Positions 48,801 through 60,100 of a stretch of 64,000 nucleotides of DNA are shown piece after piece (position 1 is the stretch's first letter; every line of letters begins with the position of its first letter). The notes beneath the pieces are model-generated. The model did no database searches, was not told the origin of the DNA, and was given only the letters and a program-made list of their open reading frames with translations. The stretch is taken from the NCBI GenBank assembly GCA_963922205.1, contig CAWUHX010000301.1, positions 62,001 through 126,000 on the forward strand, written 5' to 3'. Both the position numbers and the translations under genes were made by a program. Source of the DNA: Romanomermis culicivorax (lineage: Eukaryota; Nematoda; Enoplea; Mermithida; Mermithidae).

Positions 48801-50792
48801 TACTCAAGCAGCCAATTATTCATTGCGGATCTATGTAAAATTCAAATAGGCACTGCAGATGGCTTTCAGGTGGTAAATTAGGATTACTACTTCAATCACA
48901 ATCAAATACTTATGTTGGTAAATGATTTTTACAGGGACAAGAATCCGACATAGTCATCTATGACATCGTGTGGTCAAATCAATATCTGACCATGGGATTT
49001 TTGGAAAATTTTAAATGTTTAAATGTGGCGATTAGCTGAGCTCCATGCTTGCTTATTATCGTTGACAATGCTACAATGTTTCCATCATTGGAAACAGGAT
49101 TGTGTTTCATGGTTAACAAACATCAAATCAACACTGAGGGCGGACAACATTGGCGTAAAATAATAAAATAGTAAGACATGATTGATTCAATATGTTTATA
49201 ACCATAATTTTATTTTAGTATATTTCAGTGCACTTTGTAATTTTGTTCCATTCAATGAAATGTTAATGTTTAGGTGTATTAGTCATCGTTGCATACTCGA
49301 TGTAGTCGGCAATGAAATATCGCCTCCGTTTGAAGCCACTTGGCCTTGCATAGGCGACAAACACGAAATGGTGTTGGTTAAAAATGAGACAGAATGATTT
49401 ATATCAATCATTTACAAATTTCACAATTGCATTTATTTGTCTGGTTTTAGAAAAGATGTTGATGCAATATGCACTGACCGTTGGCATACACCAACATTTA
49501 GTCTATGAATTTCATCACGTCGTATTGCCAATTTTGGTCGAAAATCAATGCCATGTGTACATGGCTCCCGTGTCCACCTATGTTGCTGGTTGGGCTGAAA
49601 TTGTTGTGTCAGACATACAACAGAGACTCCACGACCACATTGTCAGCATAATTTCGAACACACTGCAAAATTATGACAAAATGCGAGTCTGTAGGTAGTA
49701 TTAAATGAGACATGTTATACGATTTTTTCTTTATTTTCTGTATTTCCCATCACAGTTAGATTTTTTCCATGACAGTTCATACATTTTTCATTACAGTTAC
49801 ATTTTTAACAGCAACGAGATGTTGTTTCGTTTGTCTATTTATGGATGTGTTTTTAATGATTTTGAGACATTCGTAAATTGTTTCTTCTAAATTTTTTTAA
49901 AAAATTTAAATTTTTCTTTTAAATTTTAAAAAAATTGAAAAAGTTTTAAAATTTGAAAATTTTGGTTTCAAGGTGTTCCCCTGACATTAGTGAGTAGAGC
50001 AAACAAGTTCCCAAAGGATTTTCGATGTTTTTGAGTTGGAAAATGAAGTGATCCGTGGGTAGCCGATCTGGGTTTTAGTTGTGCACAACTAAAACCTGGA
50101 TCACTTCACCATGAATAACTCATTTTTTAAAGTCTAAATTTGCGTTTAGGGTTTCAGAAACTTGTTTTCCTACGTTTTCAAGCATGCCGGACATTTCTAA
50201 ATTGTTTTTAAAAAAATTTAAATTTTTTTCAAAAATTTTAAAAAAATTTTAAAAATTTTAAAATTTCGAAATTTTGGTTTCAAAGTTTTTTCCTGACATT
50301 AATGAGTAGAGCAAACAAGTTCCCAAAGGATTTTCGATGTTTTTTGAGTTTGAAAATGAAGTGATTTCATACATTTAATCCACTATTTTGTAATAAATTC
50401 ATCAATTATTTCAGTTATTTTGTGATGCATCATTGTGTGGCATATACATCTACGCCACGATATTTTCTGATTGATGGTGGGGCAATTGACCAAACACCCC
50501 TATTCCATTTACAAAGAATGTAAGAAACACAATATTCAGTTGATAACTGAAGATGGAACCATGGCCTTTGTGCATGAATTTATGTGCGGATATTTGAGGA
50601 TGACGCGAGGTTATAGACCAAAAGAACAATGGAGCCTCAAAATGGCCTACAATTATTTCGTTGACTGCTTGAAGGACCTATTGACCAAATGGGCATCGTG
50701 GATTAAAAATCAAGAGGCAAGGAAGTGGGCCGATGAATTGGCCAATAAAGCCCATCAAATGGGTATATACATCTGGATGGACATATTTTATT
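45888..50792 (+). pseudogene. UPF1-like SF1 helicase relic, copy 2 (Element 2 cargo)
   Basis: This is a spliced SF1 helicase in decay. It has an acidic exon starting PPINIEVEDDIDELD after a TAG acceptor (45888), a 1B-like block SKHFQSIDYLLDPPT (about 46370), and Walker A GPPGTGKT (47438-47461). These are followed by Ia-like APSNTAIDNI (about 47530), motif II as HEAAQ (48029-48043, expected DEAAQ), motif III GNPCQLGP (48219-48242) and motif IV QYRMHP (48339-48356). Later come IIIITSYSAQV (about 48705), GQESDIVIYDIV (about 48940) and motif VI NVAIS followed by TGA (49037-49039) where the arginine is expected. The C-terminal module has STYVAGWAEIVVSDI (about 49575) and the tail LTKWASWIKNQEAR (about 50680). 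QYRMHP is typical of the UPF1/SMG-2/NFX1-type group. Stops in most exons make it a pseudogene. The Element 1 copy aligns throughout. Confidence 0.82.
49890..50345. repeat. Foldback block with head-to-head Element 2 terminal motifs, copy 2
   Basis: This is the inverted relative of 39396-39790. At its centre (50066-50102) CTGGGTTTTAGTTGTG and CACAACTAAAACCTGG meet around TGCA, flanked by GATC motifs. Symmetric AT-rich arms surround it, each with ATTTTGGTTTCAA and a GTTCCC or TTTTCC edge. It lies in the interval between two helicase exons, presumably in an intron. Confidence 0.65.
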
Positions 50793-50794
50793 AG

Positions 50795-51984
50795 TTTTTG
50801 TACTTTTTCGTTATTTTTTTTGTTATTGTTACTAGTTTACCGGTGTTCCGGGTGCTGTTTTCATTTGTATTTGATTTTTGTACATACTAGTCCACAGCAA
50901 TTTTTCTTAAAAGTAAAGTAAGTTTCCCACTTATATTGACTGATGGGCACACTCTACAGTGAACTCTACCGTGAAAATTCGTTTTTAATATTTTTTTCTT
51001 AAAATTAGTATCCCACCACTACATATATAAATTCATGGACAAGAATAACATACAATACAAACTAAAAACAAGTGCCAAATAGTTGTTCTAACTCATAGAA
51101 ATAATGTTCCATTCAAATGCAGGGAATACATATACCAAACATGAATATTGTTGTCAAACAGTAGGACAACCATCGATTATGTTAAACTGGAGTTAAACCA
51201 CACCAGTCATAAAATCGGAAATTATTAATTTCCAGGGATTGACTACTGTTTTTGAATCCCATTAGAGTATTTTTTAAATAAAATTGACAACTATCTACAT
51301 TCAACAACATTGTTATGCATTGTGGATACACGTCAGATCAGTCTAGGCCCGGGTCAGTCTAGGCCACTGCAAACTAAAAGGACATGCTAAATAATTGTTC
51401 TAACCCGTAGAAATAATGTTCCATTCAAGTGCAGCAGATTCGTATAGCAAATGTGAATAATGCTAACAAGACAGTAGGTCCGCTCTGTTATTCTGTCGTC
51501 AAATGACACTCATCGAAAAGCTGAAAGCAGCTTTGAAATGCTCAGGCTGAAGAACTAAAAGCAAGAAGCAGGTTCAACTACTGTTTTTGCACACTTTTGG
51601 CATTTTTTTTTGCACACCATTGTGTATGCCTTTATGGTTGTTTTTGACCATAACATTAATCAGATCATGTCGGATACAACCGATATACAACAGATCACAC
51701 TACAAACAAATAAGACATGCTAAAAATTTGTTCCAACCCGTAGACATAATGTTTCACTTAAATCCAGTGGATACATTATGTCATCGACATAAATGCTAAC
51801 AAGATAATTGGACCAGTCTATTAATCTGTCGTTAGACCACACTCAGGGAAAAGCTGTAAGTGGCTGGTTAAGCCAAAAAGCGATAAGCAAATGGCTGGTC
51901 CAAATTATCTTTTTTTCTTTTTTAAATCTTTTTTCCCATTTCCCTCCATTGTGTTATGTGTATGCCAGATCAGACAGATCACAC
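50795..51984. repeat. Subterminal repeat region of Element 2
   Basis: From about 51000 there are three to four diverged units, each with AACCCGTAGAAATAATGTT, a TGCTAAC/ACAGTAG block and GTTAAACC. These are inverted relatives of the 27250-27450 block and of the GAAACAT/GGGTTA part of the tRNA-like units. No gene is supported. Confidence 0.6.
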
Positions 51985-52824
51985 TACAATGCTGGATCAG
52001 ACGGATCACACTACAAACCAAGAAGACATGCTACATTTTTGTTCTAACCGGTAGAAATAATGTTTCACTCAAATCCAGTGGATACATATAGTCATCATCA
52101 TAAATGATGGCAAGACAGTAGAACAGCATGTCAAACTGACGTTAAACCACAAATTATTGAGCAATCAGATGCTCTATCTTCAGTTGACTACTGTTTTTGT
52201 AAAACCGTTTTTTATTTGATCTTGATCAAAAATACTGAATCAGTGAGGTGAAAATAGTCTTCACGAAGAAAAAATTCGAAAAAACTTAATCTAGGTGAAA
52301 ATTTGAAAAAAAATTTGATCCGGATCGAAAATATTGATCTGGATCAAAATCTGAATATGTGGTGTGAATTTACTCATCACGACAGAAAAATTCGAAAAAT
52401 TTTAATCTAAATGAAAAAATTTAAAAAAAAACATGGTCTGGATCAAAATCTGAATATGTGGCGTGAAAATACTTATCACAACAAAAAAATTCGAAAAAAT
52501 TTGATCTAGATCAAAAATTTTGACTCGGATCAAAAAAAATTGATCCGGATCATACAAATCTTGATCGCGATCAAAAATTAATATATTGGAACCCGATCTG
52601 TGGGGGGGGGTGATCCGTGATGAAAACCCGGATTTTAGGCGTATTTTCCACAGATCTGGATCACCGGACTGATCCGCCGCGATCCATCGTAATCCAGGTT
52701 TTAGGCACCTAAAACCATGGTTTAAGGAAAAAAACCCCAGATCTGCCGATCCGTGGTGATCCGGGTTTTAGGCACCCGATCTGGATGCGGATCCGTGGAC
52801 CCGATCCGGGTTTTAGTCATACCC
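51985..52824 (-). repeat. Element 2 right terminal inverted repeat
   Basis: Read on the - strand it begins GGGTATGACTAAAACCCGG and has the same motif order as 26578-27440: the AAAACC/GGATC terminal block, the GATCCAGATCAAT tandem units, the ACAGTAGTC block and the GAAACATTATTTCTA block. Differences are point changes and short indels. The inner edge is approximate, because related subterminal units continue inward to about 51000. Confidence 0.85.
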
Positions 52825-53019
52825 AACTTGCCCAGTAAGTAATCACATGCAGGGTTGATTAATGCAAAAATCAGGATATTATCAATCATAGCTCGCCCAA
52901 AAAACCATCGGCCGATATGTAAAAAAGTCAATTATCAGCCGATGCTAATACATCGATCATTCCCTATCTTCATTGGGAAACTACCGAGAAAATTTTATTT
53001 TTGAAATCTATGTAACTAG

Positions 53020-54582
53020 TTTATTAGAAAATGCCCCGATAGGGAAGAAAAAAGAATATACTTGCTTGGATAGTCGCCAAGCTAGAAAAAGGATCGAACT
53101 AGATTTTTGAGAACTTGGGTTGGAGTTGGAAAAAATTCACTTTCGTTATATTGGATTTTCATTCTTTCTCAAAAGAAATTTTCCATGTCTGTGAAAAAGT
53201 ATATTCTGCAGCATCGTGCATTTTGTCCTTCCCCTGGCATTAACTACAGCAAAGTTTTTCTATATTAAAATTATATGCACATGACTTCAAATGTAAAGAA
53301 ATGGTAAACCAATAGCTTTCTAACTCCCGACCGATTCGAAACTCCTGCCTGAGGTTGAAAACCTGAGGTTGGCTGCACTAAACCAACATGAGGATAATCT
53401 CAACATCGGGATTTAATTGCTGATCCTGAATTTGAGCTAATCGCAATGTCCAAAGTATTCTCTTCCAGTGCACAAACAGTACTCACCTCAGGATTAACTA
53501 CTACTGAAGTGTAAGTTCGAGTTTGAGAATTGCAGACATTTTTATATTTATTTGCTCTAAAGATAAGAAAATTATGGGAAAATGTTAGTCGCTTTTTTGT
53601 TCGAGATTATGTTGAGCTCGAGCTCAGACCCCTTTAGTGCAACTGGGCCTTGGTTACAGTCATTGGGCACCGATCTGCAAATGAGCAAACAAGATAAAGC
53701 ATACAAAAATGCTCCTGGTTCAGCCGTGCCTATTAGGGGTGTGCACCAAATACTGTATCTGGTTCTCCCCGACCCTACTCGCGCTCCCACTGCAACAGTA
53801 CGACTTTTTTGAAAGCAGGACCAGAGCGACAGAGATGGGAGAAATTGCTTCTCGTCTGCGATCCCACAAAAAGCGCTATTTTCGCTAATTTCTGTTTAAA
53901 TTGAAAAACTGTGAATGACGCTATTTTGTTGAATAGTTAAATAGAATAGAATATATTTGTTTATAGCTAGTAATCAGTAGAACTTATAAAGTGAATCCTA
54001 TGCGATATTTTATGTAAAATAAGTGAATTAAACATATCTTGCACTATCGATTTAGTTTTAAGATGACTTTCTGATATAGCTTTTTTTCTAAAAAAGCCGA
54101 CTGGAATTTCACGTGCCAATTTTTCGCAGTTGATTCCTGTTTTATTGACACTAAATTTAGCAAAAAAGTTCAACGCAGTTAGAAGCACACATGTGTGAGG
54201 GAGGACATGGGGCACAAACTAACCCAAAGGTTTCGAAACTGGAAAACTTGTTATGAAAAAAATTTTTGGTCAACTTCTTTTGAATTTTTTGTCTCAAAAA
54301 ACGCCAGAAAATAAAGGTCCAGCCCTGTACTCTCCTCAAAATTCCGGAGATCTACATGTTTGGTTGGAAAGTGTGTTGATGCACTCTGCTGCAGAATATA
54401 GTTTTTCACAGACATGGAAAATTTTTTTTGAGAAAGAATGAAAATCCAATATCACGAAAGTGAATTTTTTCCAACTCCAACTCAAGTTCTCAAAAATCAG
54501 TTCGATCCTTTTTCTAGCTTGGCAACTATCCAAGCAAGTATATTCTTCCTTTTTCTGTCCTATCGGGGCATTTTCTAATAAA
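53020..54582. mobile_element. Element with about 205-bp inverted arms
   Basis: The left arm 53020-53223 begins TTTATTAGAAAATGCCCC. It is matched in inverted orientation by about 54377-54582, and the arms differ only by scattered point changes and short indels. CTAG flanks both arms directly (53016-53019 and 54583-54586), which may be a 4-bp target duplication or part of a longer AACTAG palindrome. The interior has no recognisable protein. I cannot assign a superfamily. Confidence 0.68.
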
Positions 54583-54586
54583 CTAG

Positions 54587-57165
54587 TTCACTTCTTTTTA
54601 GTGGGCTTCAACCATACGAGAAAACCTTCATAGAACCGCATCGCGGTTTTAAATTTGGTCATCTTCACATCAAAGAAACAACAATAAAAAAATCTTAAAG
54701 CTACGAATTCTCACTTTCAGTGAAAGTAAAAGATGTTTAAACTGCATAGAATGTAAAACGCGATGTAAACAGAGTGTAAAGTGAACATTTCCATAGAATT
54801 CCCCATAAACAAGAACCCCTCAACCCAAAAAACCCGGAGAAGTACCTTTGTTTTAAATACACACAGGACATTTTTTTGTGTGTAGTGATTGAATTCCACA
54901 TGGTCAGAAACCCCTCCCCTCAAAAATCGCAGAAATACATTTGAAATACACTCAATATAATCTTGTGTGTAAAGTGATAGCATTCATTAAATTCCCCGTC
55001 GTCAAAACCCCTTCCACAAAAAAATCACGAAAATAAGCCTGAGTACGCCCAAGATAATTTTTTTGAGTAAAGTGACACATCCATTGATTTCCCGCAGCCG
55101 AAAACCCCTTTCACAAAAAAATAACGAAAATACGCATGTTTACTCTGTGAATAAGTTTTGTGTAAAGTGATCGCATTCATCAAATTCTTCGTATCCAAAA
55201 ACCCATCCCCGAAAAAATTACGAAGATACACTTGTATACACCAGGGATAATTTTTTAAGTAATGTGATCGCATTCATCAAATTTCCCGTGGTCGAAAACC
55301 CCTTCCGTCAAAAAATCAGGAAAATACGCCAGTTTACACTCGGTATAATTTTTTGTGTAAAGTGATCCCATTCATTAAATCCCCCGCGGTCGAAAACCCC
55401 TCCCACTAAAACGCTTGTTTACACTCGAGATAATTTCTTGTGTACAGTAATCGCATTAATCAAATTCCCGCGGTCGATAACTCCTTCCACTAAAAAGTCA
55501 CGAAAATACGCTTGTTCATAACCGGGATAATCTTTTTCTGTAAAGTGATCGTATTCATCAAATTCCCCATGGTCAAAAACCCCTTTCACAAAAAAATCAC
55601 GAAAGTACGCTTGTTTACAACCGAGATAATTTTTCGTGTAATGTGACCGCGTTCATCAAATTCCCACTGGTCGAATACCGTTACTGCCTAAAAACCCCAA
55701 TAAGGCTACCGGTTCAGTTGAAACTGCAAAAAATTAGTAGTGCATTATGTTGCAAAAAATTATTTTTTTGAAGCCGTAAGTATTATATAACATAATTGGG
55801 GAATTTGGCGTTTTCCGGGCTTTTGGACTACCATATAATTGAATTGGGGCCATATTCTAAAAAATAAGAAATTCGCATTTGAGATTGCGCCCCCAAGATG
55901 CTCAGGCCGAAGTATGAACCTTGGACATGCCACCCCCATTGCTGGGCATGGTGGAACTAGGGGGGCCTTAAAAAGTGCGTTTTTTCATGTTTTTGGGGCC
56001 CCCACCGAGCACCACTTGCAGATAGAGGCGAAATGACAAAAGGCACCCATTAGTTTGCCCGTGCAAAAAACCCGAAGGTTCTAGCTCTTACCGTTTTGGC
56101 TCTAGAGGGGCGGGGACATGAAATTTAGGGGCCAAGTATGTTATAGGTTGACGCTATCGCGCCACCTATGATAAACTAGTTCACCTCTTTTTAGTGGGCC
56201 TCAATCATGCGCGAAAACTTTCATAGAAGCACATTGAAGTTTTAAATTTGGTCATCTGCACTTCGAAAAAACAATAAAAAAAAACTTCAAGCAACGAATT
56301 CTCACCTCCGGCAAAAGTAAAGGATGTGTAAACCGCATAGTACTTAAAAAACGTTGTAAAGATACTGAAAGGTGACCATATCTATTGAATTCCCCATGGT
56401 TTAGAATCCTTCAACCCAAAAAATCCCAGAAATACCTGTGTTTACACAAATGACTTTTTTTTGTGTAAACTGACTCCGTCCATTGAATTCCCTATGGTCA
56501 GAAACATCTTCCCTCAAAAATCGCAGATATACATTTGTTTACACTCAATATGAATTAGTGTGTAAAGTGATCACTTTCATTAAATTCCCAGGGGTCGAAA
56601 ACCCCTCTCACAAGAAACTCACGAAAACAGGCTTGGTTAAATCCGGAATAATTTTTTTGTGTAAAGTGACACATCCATTGAATTCCCCGCAGTCGAAAGC
56701 CCCTTCCATAAAAAATCACGAAAATACGCTTGTTTACACCCCCAATAGTTTTTTTTTGTACGATGATCACATTCATCAATTCTCGGTGATCGAAAACCTC
56801 TTCCAGCAAAAAATCACGAAAATACGTTTGTTTACACACGGGATATTTTTTGGTGTAAAGAGATCACATTCATTGAATTCCTCGTGGTCGAAAATACCCT
56901 CCACAAGAAAATTACGGCAGTGCGCTTGTTTACACCGTGGATAATTTTTTTGTGTAAAGTGAGGACGTCTATTGAATTCCCCGCGGTCGAAAACTCAGTC
57001 CACTAAAAAATCACGGAAATACGCTTGTTTACACCCGGGATGATTTTTCGTGTAAAGTGACCGTGTCCATCAAATTCCCAATGGTCGAAAACCCTTGCAG
57101 TCCAAAAATCCCAATAAGGCTACAGGTTTATTTGAAACTGCAAAAAAATTAGTAGCGCATTATGC
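54587..57165. repeat. Satellite: about 95-bp monomers within a roughly 1.6-kb higher-order repeat
   Basis: Monomers built on TCATCAAATTCCC, CGAAAACCCCTTCC, AAAAATCACGAAAATACGC, TTGTTTACAC and TGTAAAGTGA recur every 93-97 bp (about 54980-55660 and 56400-57060). The start block (AACTAGTTCAC, then TTTTTAGTGGGC) recurs at 54581 and 56174, a spacing of 1593 bp. Each higher-order unit ends with a monomer-free block of about 0.5 kb (seen at 55680-56165). The second unit is interrupted by the retroelement at 57166 and resumes at 63600. Open frames inside it are artefacts of the period. Confidence 0.82.
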
Positions 57166-60100
57166 ATGTATCTGTAGGTATCGTAATTATTCTGGATAAT
57201 TATTGGTCTCGCTATCTCATTATCCAATTGAAACCTAGCCTCGTGTCCGTACAGTAGGCTATGGGGGGAATTTTTCGTTGTTTTGTGCGGCGTAATCCGA
57301 TATGCAAATAAAATTTGCTCGAGATAGTGTGGCCAATCGTCCGGGTCGGTTATCGCGACTCTCCTAATTTGTTCTATTAACGTTCTATTGAATCTCTCCA
57401 CCATACCATTGCATTGCGGGTGGTATGGTGTTGTATTTATTTTCTTTATTTTTAAGAGGTCGCACACGTTGCGCATTAACTCGGACATGTATGCTGAGCC
57501 TTGGTCACTCAGCAAGTGTTTCGGTGTTCCGTGCGTATAAATGACCTTTTCCATAAATGCCTTCACTATTGTGTCGGCCTTTTGATCTGGGATGCATTTT
57601 GCTTCGACCCATTTCGTGAAATAGTCCATAAATACAATAACGTATGGTCTTTTTTCTCGAAGGGGCGAAATACTGACCACATCGGTTGCTACTATCTCCC
57701 ACGGATACGAGACGGGTATTGGGTTAAGCGGTTGGATCGGATTTGCTATGGGGCGGCACAGTTGGCAAACGACGCAGGATTTTATCCATTTAATAACGTC
57801 GTTTTCCATATTTGGCCACCAAAACTTGTTTCCTATCGCGGCGATAATTCTATCTATTCCCTGGTGCCCCATTAATGTATCGCCATGATATTGATGTAAG
57901 ATGAGGTGTCTAAGTCTTGATGGGATTACTAGTTGGCTTTTTCCATGGGCATTTTCGCGGTATAATACTCTGTTTTCCAAGTGAAAGCTATTAAAGTATT
58001 TTTTCAAACTATTTTCACCAACATTCCGAAAAATGTCCACCAACTTCGGATCCAATTGTTGTTGTTTCTTAACTAATTCCAGGGAGAATAATTCGGAATC
58101 TTTTTTCACTTCTTTCGGTGTTTGATCTATTTCTTGTTGCGTCGGCGGTGGGGGATCAATGAATGTTTCCTGAGTCTCGGGTTCAAGCATTTGCCTCGTC
58201 ATGGCTCTCGTAACCGCCATGCATTCGGGTTCCGTAGTCAATTTCTCCTCCTCGATTTCTTTCCTTGTTTCTTGTCTCTTATTTCGAATCTTTTCCTTTT
58301 CTTCGGACCGTGATAAGAAATCTGCGAAGGCGTTTTCTCGTCCCGCTACGTATTCGAATGCATAATTGAATTGACCAAGATATAAAGCCCATTTTAACAA
58401 CCTTTGATTTTGCTGTTTCTCTGCGGAGAGCCACGTGAGTGGTTTATGATCTGTCCTGATTGTGACCCTAAATCCCATCACGTAGTGCCTATACTGCTTG
58501 AACCCGTAAACTACCGCCAAACATTCTCTTTCTGTTGTCGAATACCTTGTTTCCGCGTCGTTTAAAACTTGGCTCGAGTAGGCTATTGTCCATCGATCGT
58601 TTTCCGTTTCCTGATACAAAATTGCCCCTATTGCCGTTCCTGAGGCATCTGTTTGAATTACAAATCTTGCCGATCCGTCGAATACTGGATATCGGAGGAA
58701 GGGTGCCGTCATTAGGGCATTCTTTACACTTTCAAAAGCTGCCAACTGCTCCTCTGAAAGTTCAAACTTTTCCTTCCTATTCTTTTTTGTGAGGGCTTTA
58801 AATAAGGGTTGGGCGATAAAGGCTAAATTATGAATGAAACGTTTAGACCACTGCACTAATCCCAAGAACTTTTGCAGCTGCTTGATGGATTTGGGTACTT
58901 CGAAATTTTTTACGGCTTCTATCTTTTGGGGATCTACTGACATTCCGTTCTTGTCCAATATGTGGCCTAAGAACTTTACGCTGGCTGGCATAAAGGAACA
59001 TTTGTCAGGTTTTAGTGTGAGGTTCGCGTTTGTTAGACATCGAAATATTGTCTCCAAATTTTCTATATGCTCTTCGACGGTTTTTGAAAAAATTATAACA
59101 TCGTCGATATATACTAGGCATATTTTCCATACGTATGGGTACAAAATTCGTTCCATGAGTCGTTGAAATTCTGCGGGAGCATTCTTTAAACCGAACGGCA
59201 TCACCTTGAACTGGAACAAACGTTCTTGACATATAAATGCTGTTTTTTCTTTTGATTCGGAGTGCATCGGTACCTGCCAATACCCAGACTTTAAATCCAG
59301 TGTTGAGAAGTACCGTGCTCCTCCTAGCGCATCTAAATAATCATCGATTCGCGGTATCGGAAATTTATCGTCTTTCGTCACTTGATTGATCCCTCTGTAG
59401 TCGACTACTGGTCTCCATGTGCCATCTTTTTTACCTACTAGAAACAATGGCGCAGCCCAAGGGCTTCTAGAAGGCTCGATGACACCCTTTTCCATCATGT
59501 CTTTTACATGTTCTCGAATTATATCTCTTTGCATAATTGGAGCTCTCCAGTAGTGTTTTTGGACAGGTAACGCGTCTCCTGTATCGATCTTATGCTCCGC
59601 TTCGTGAGTCATTGTTAAAGGGTCGTTCTTCATGCTAAATGCCTGCCTATGCTTGAGTAGGACATTCATAAGCTGTTGTTGTCCTTTCCTATCGACACTC
59701 GATTCTTTTACCAACTGCGTAACAATTTTTACGAATTCCGGTTCGGCTTGCCATTGAGTTTGAGGCTCCGACTGCAGTTGATGTATTTTTTCATCAAATT
59801 CTGGCCCCACGAACTTTGTTTTGGACTTGGCTATCAACTCGTTGCTACGCAGTTTGATTCCTTTGTTTGTCTCATTTATGAGTAGGATACGAAAATTATT
59901 GTCTCTAGCGTCCACAATTGAGGCATCAACGTCAAATAAGGTATTTTTCCCCGTCTCTTCTACCACTATGGGACCCTTTGCCCAGTCTTTCTGTGGCCAA
60001 ACCACAGCTTGCACAAAAGAAGTGGTATTCCGGGGAATATATGTCCCATTTTTCGTCCAAATAAAGGTTTCTTCGTTCATTTCAGTAATTCGCATCACTT

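Larger units (their letters stand above)
26578..52824. mobile_element. Element 2: 26.2-kb MULE-like TIR transposon with transposase and helicase relics
   Basis: The left end GGGTATGACTAAAACC has an inverted match at the right end (GGTTTTAGTCATACCC class, ending at 52824). The arms are similar for about 840-860 bp. The flanks are CACTTGCC (26570-26577) and AACTTGCC (52825-52832), an 8-bp duplication with one change. The cargo from left to right is: a unit array (27.6-29.5 kb), an endogenous Gypsy element (29691-38069), a MULE-type transposase relic on the - strand (40.3-42.0 kb), an N-terminal exon pair (+, 43.5-44.2 kb), a UPF1-like helicase relic (+, 45.9-50.8 kb) and subterminal repeats (51.0-52.0 kb). 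Without the Gypsy insertion it would be about 17.9 kb. The 8-bp duplication and long TIRs fit MULE-like biology but are not exclusive to it. Confidence 0.82.

Noticed and set aside
45888-50792. In-frame TGA, TAG and TAA codons as evidence of a reassigned genetic code
   Set aside because: ELP2 in the same window reads 677 codons with the standard code and no in-frame stop, and R3 reads 1870. The stops in the helicases, transposase and R2 come with frameshifts and lost catalytic residues, so decay is the better explanation.
19680-50792. The elements as Helitrons
   Set aside because: Helitrons have no TIRs or target duplications and carry Rep plus Pif1-type helicases. Here there are long TIRs, 8-bp duplications and a UPF1-type helicase, and no Rep motif was seen.
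56483-56944. 153-codon frame in the satellite as a gene
   Set aside because: It is an artefact of the satellite period; the translated sequence repeats with the monomer and has no domain.
54900-57100. CRISPR array
   Set aside because: Regular spacing of about 95 bp comes from a tandem satellite in which the whole unit is repeated; there are no unique spacers and the DNA is eukaryotic.
57053-57165. The 113-bp direct repeats as short LTRs of R3
   Set aside because: The same sequence belongs to the surrounding satellite (compare 55640-55752) and continues into satellite on both sides, so it is host DNA, not LTR.
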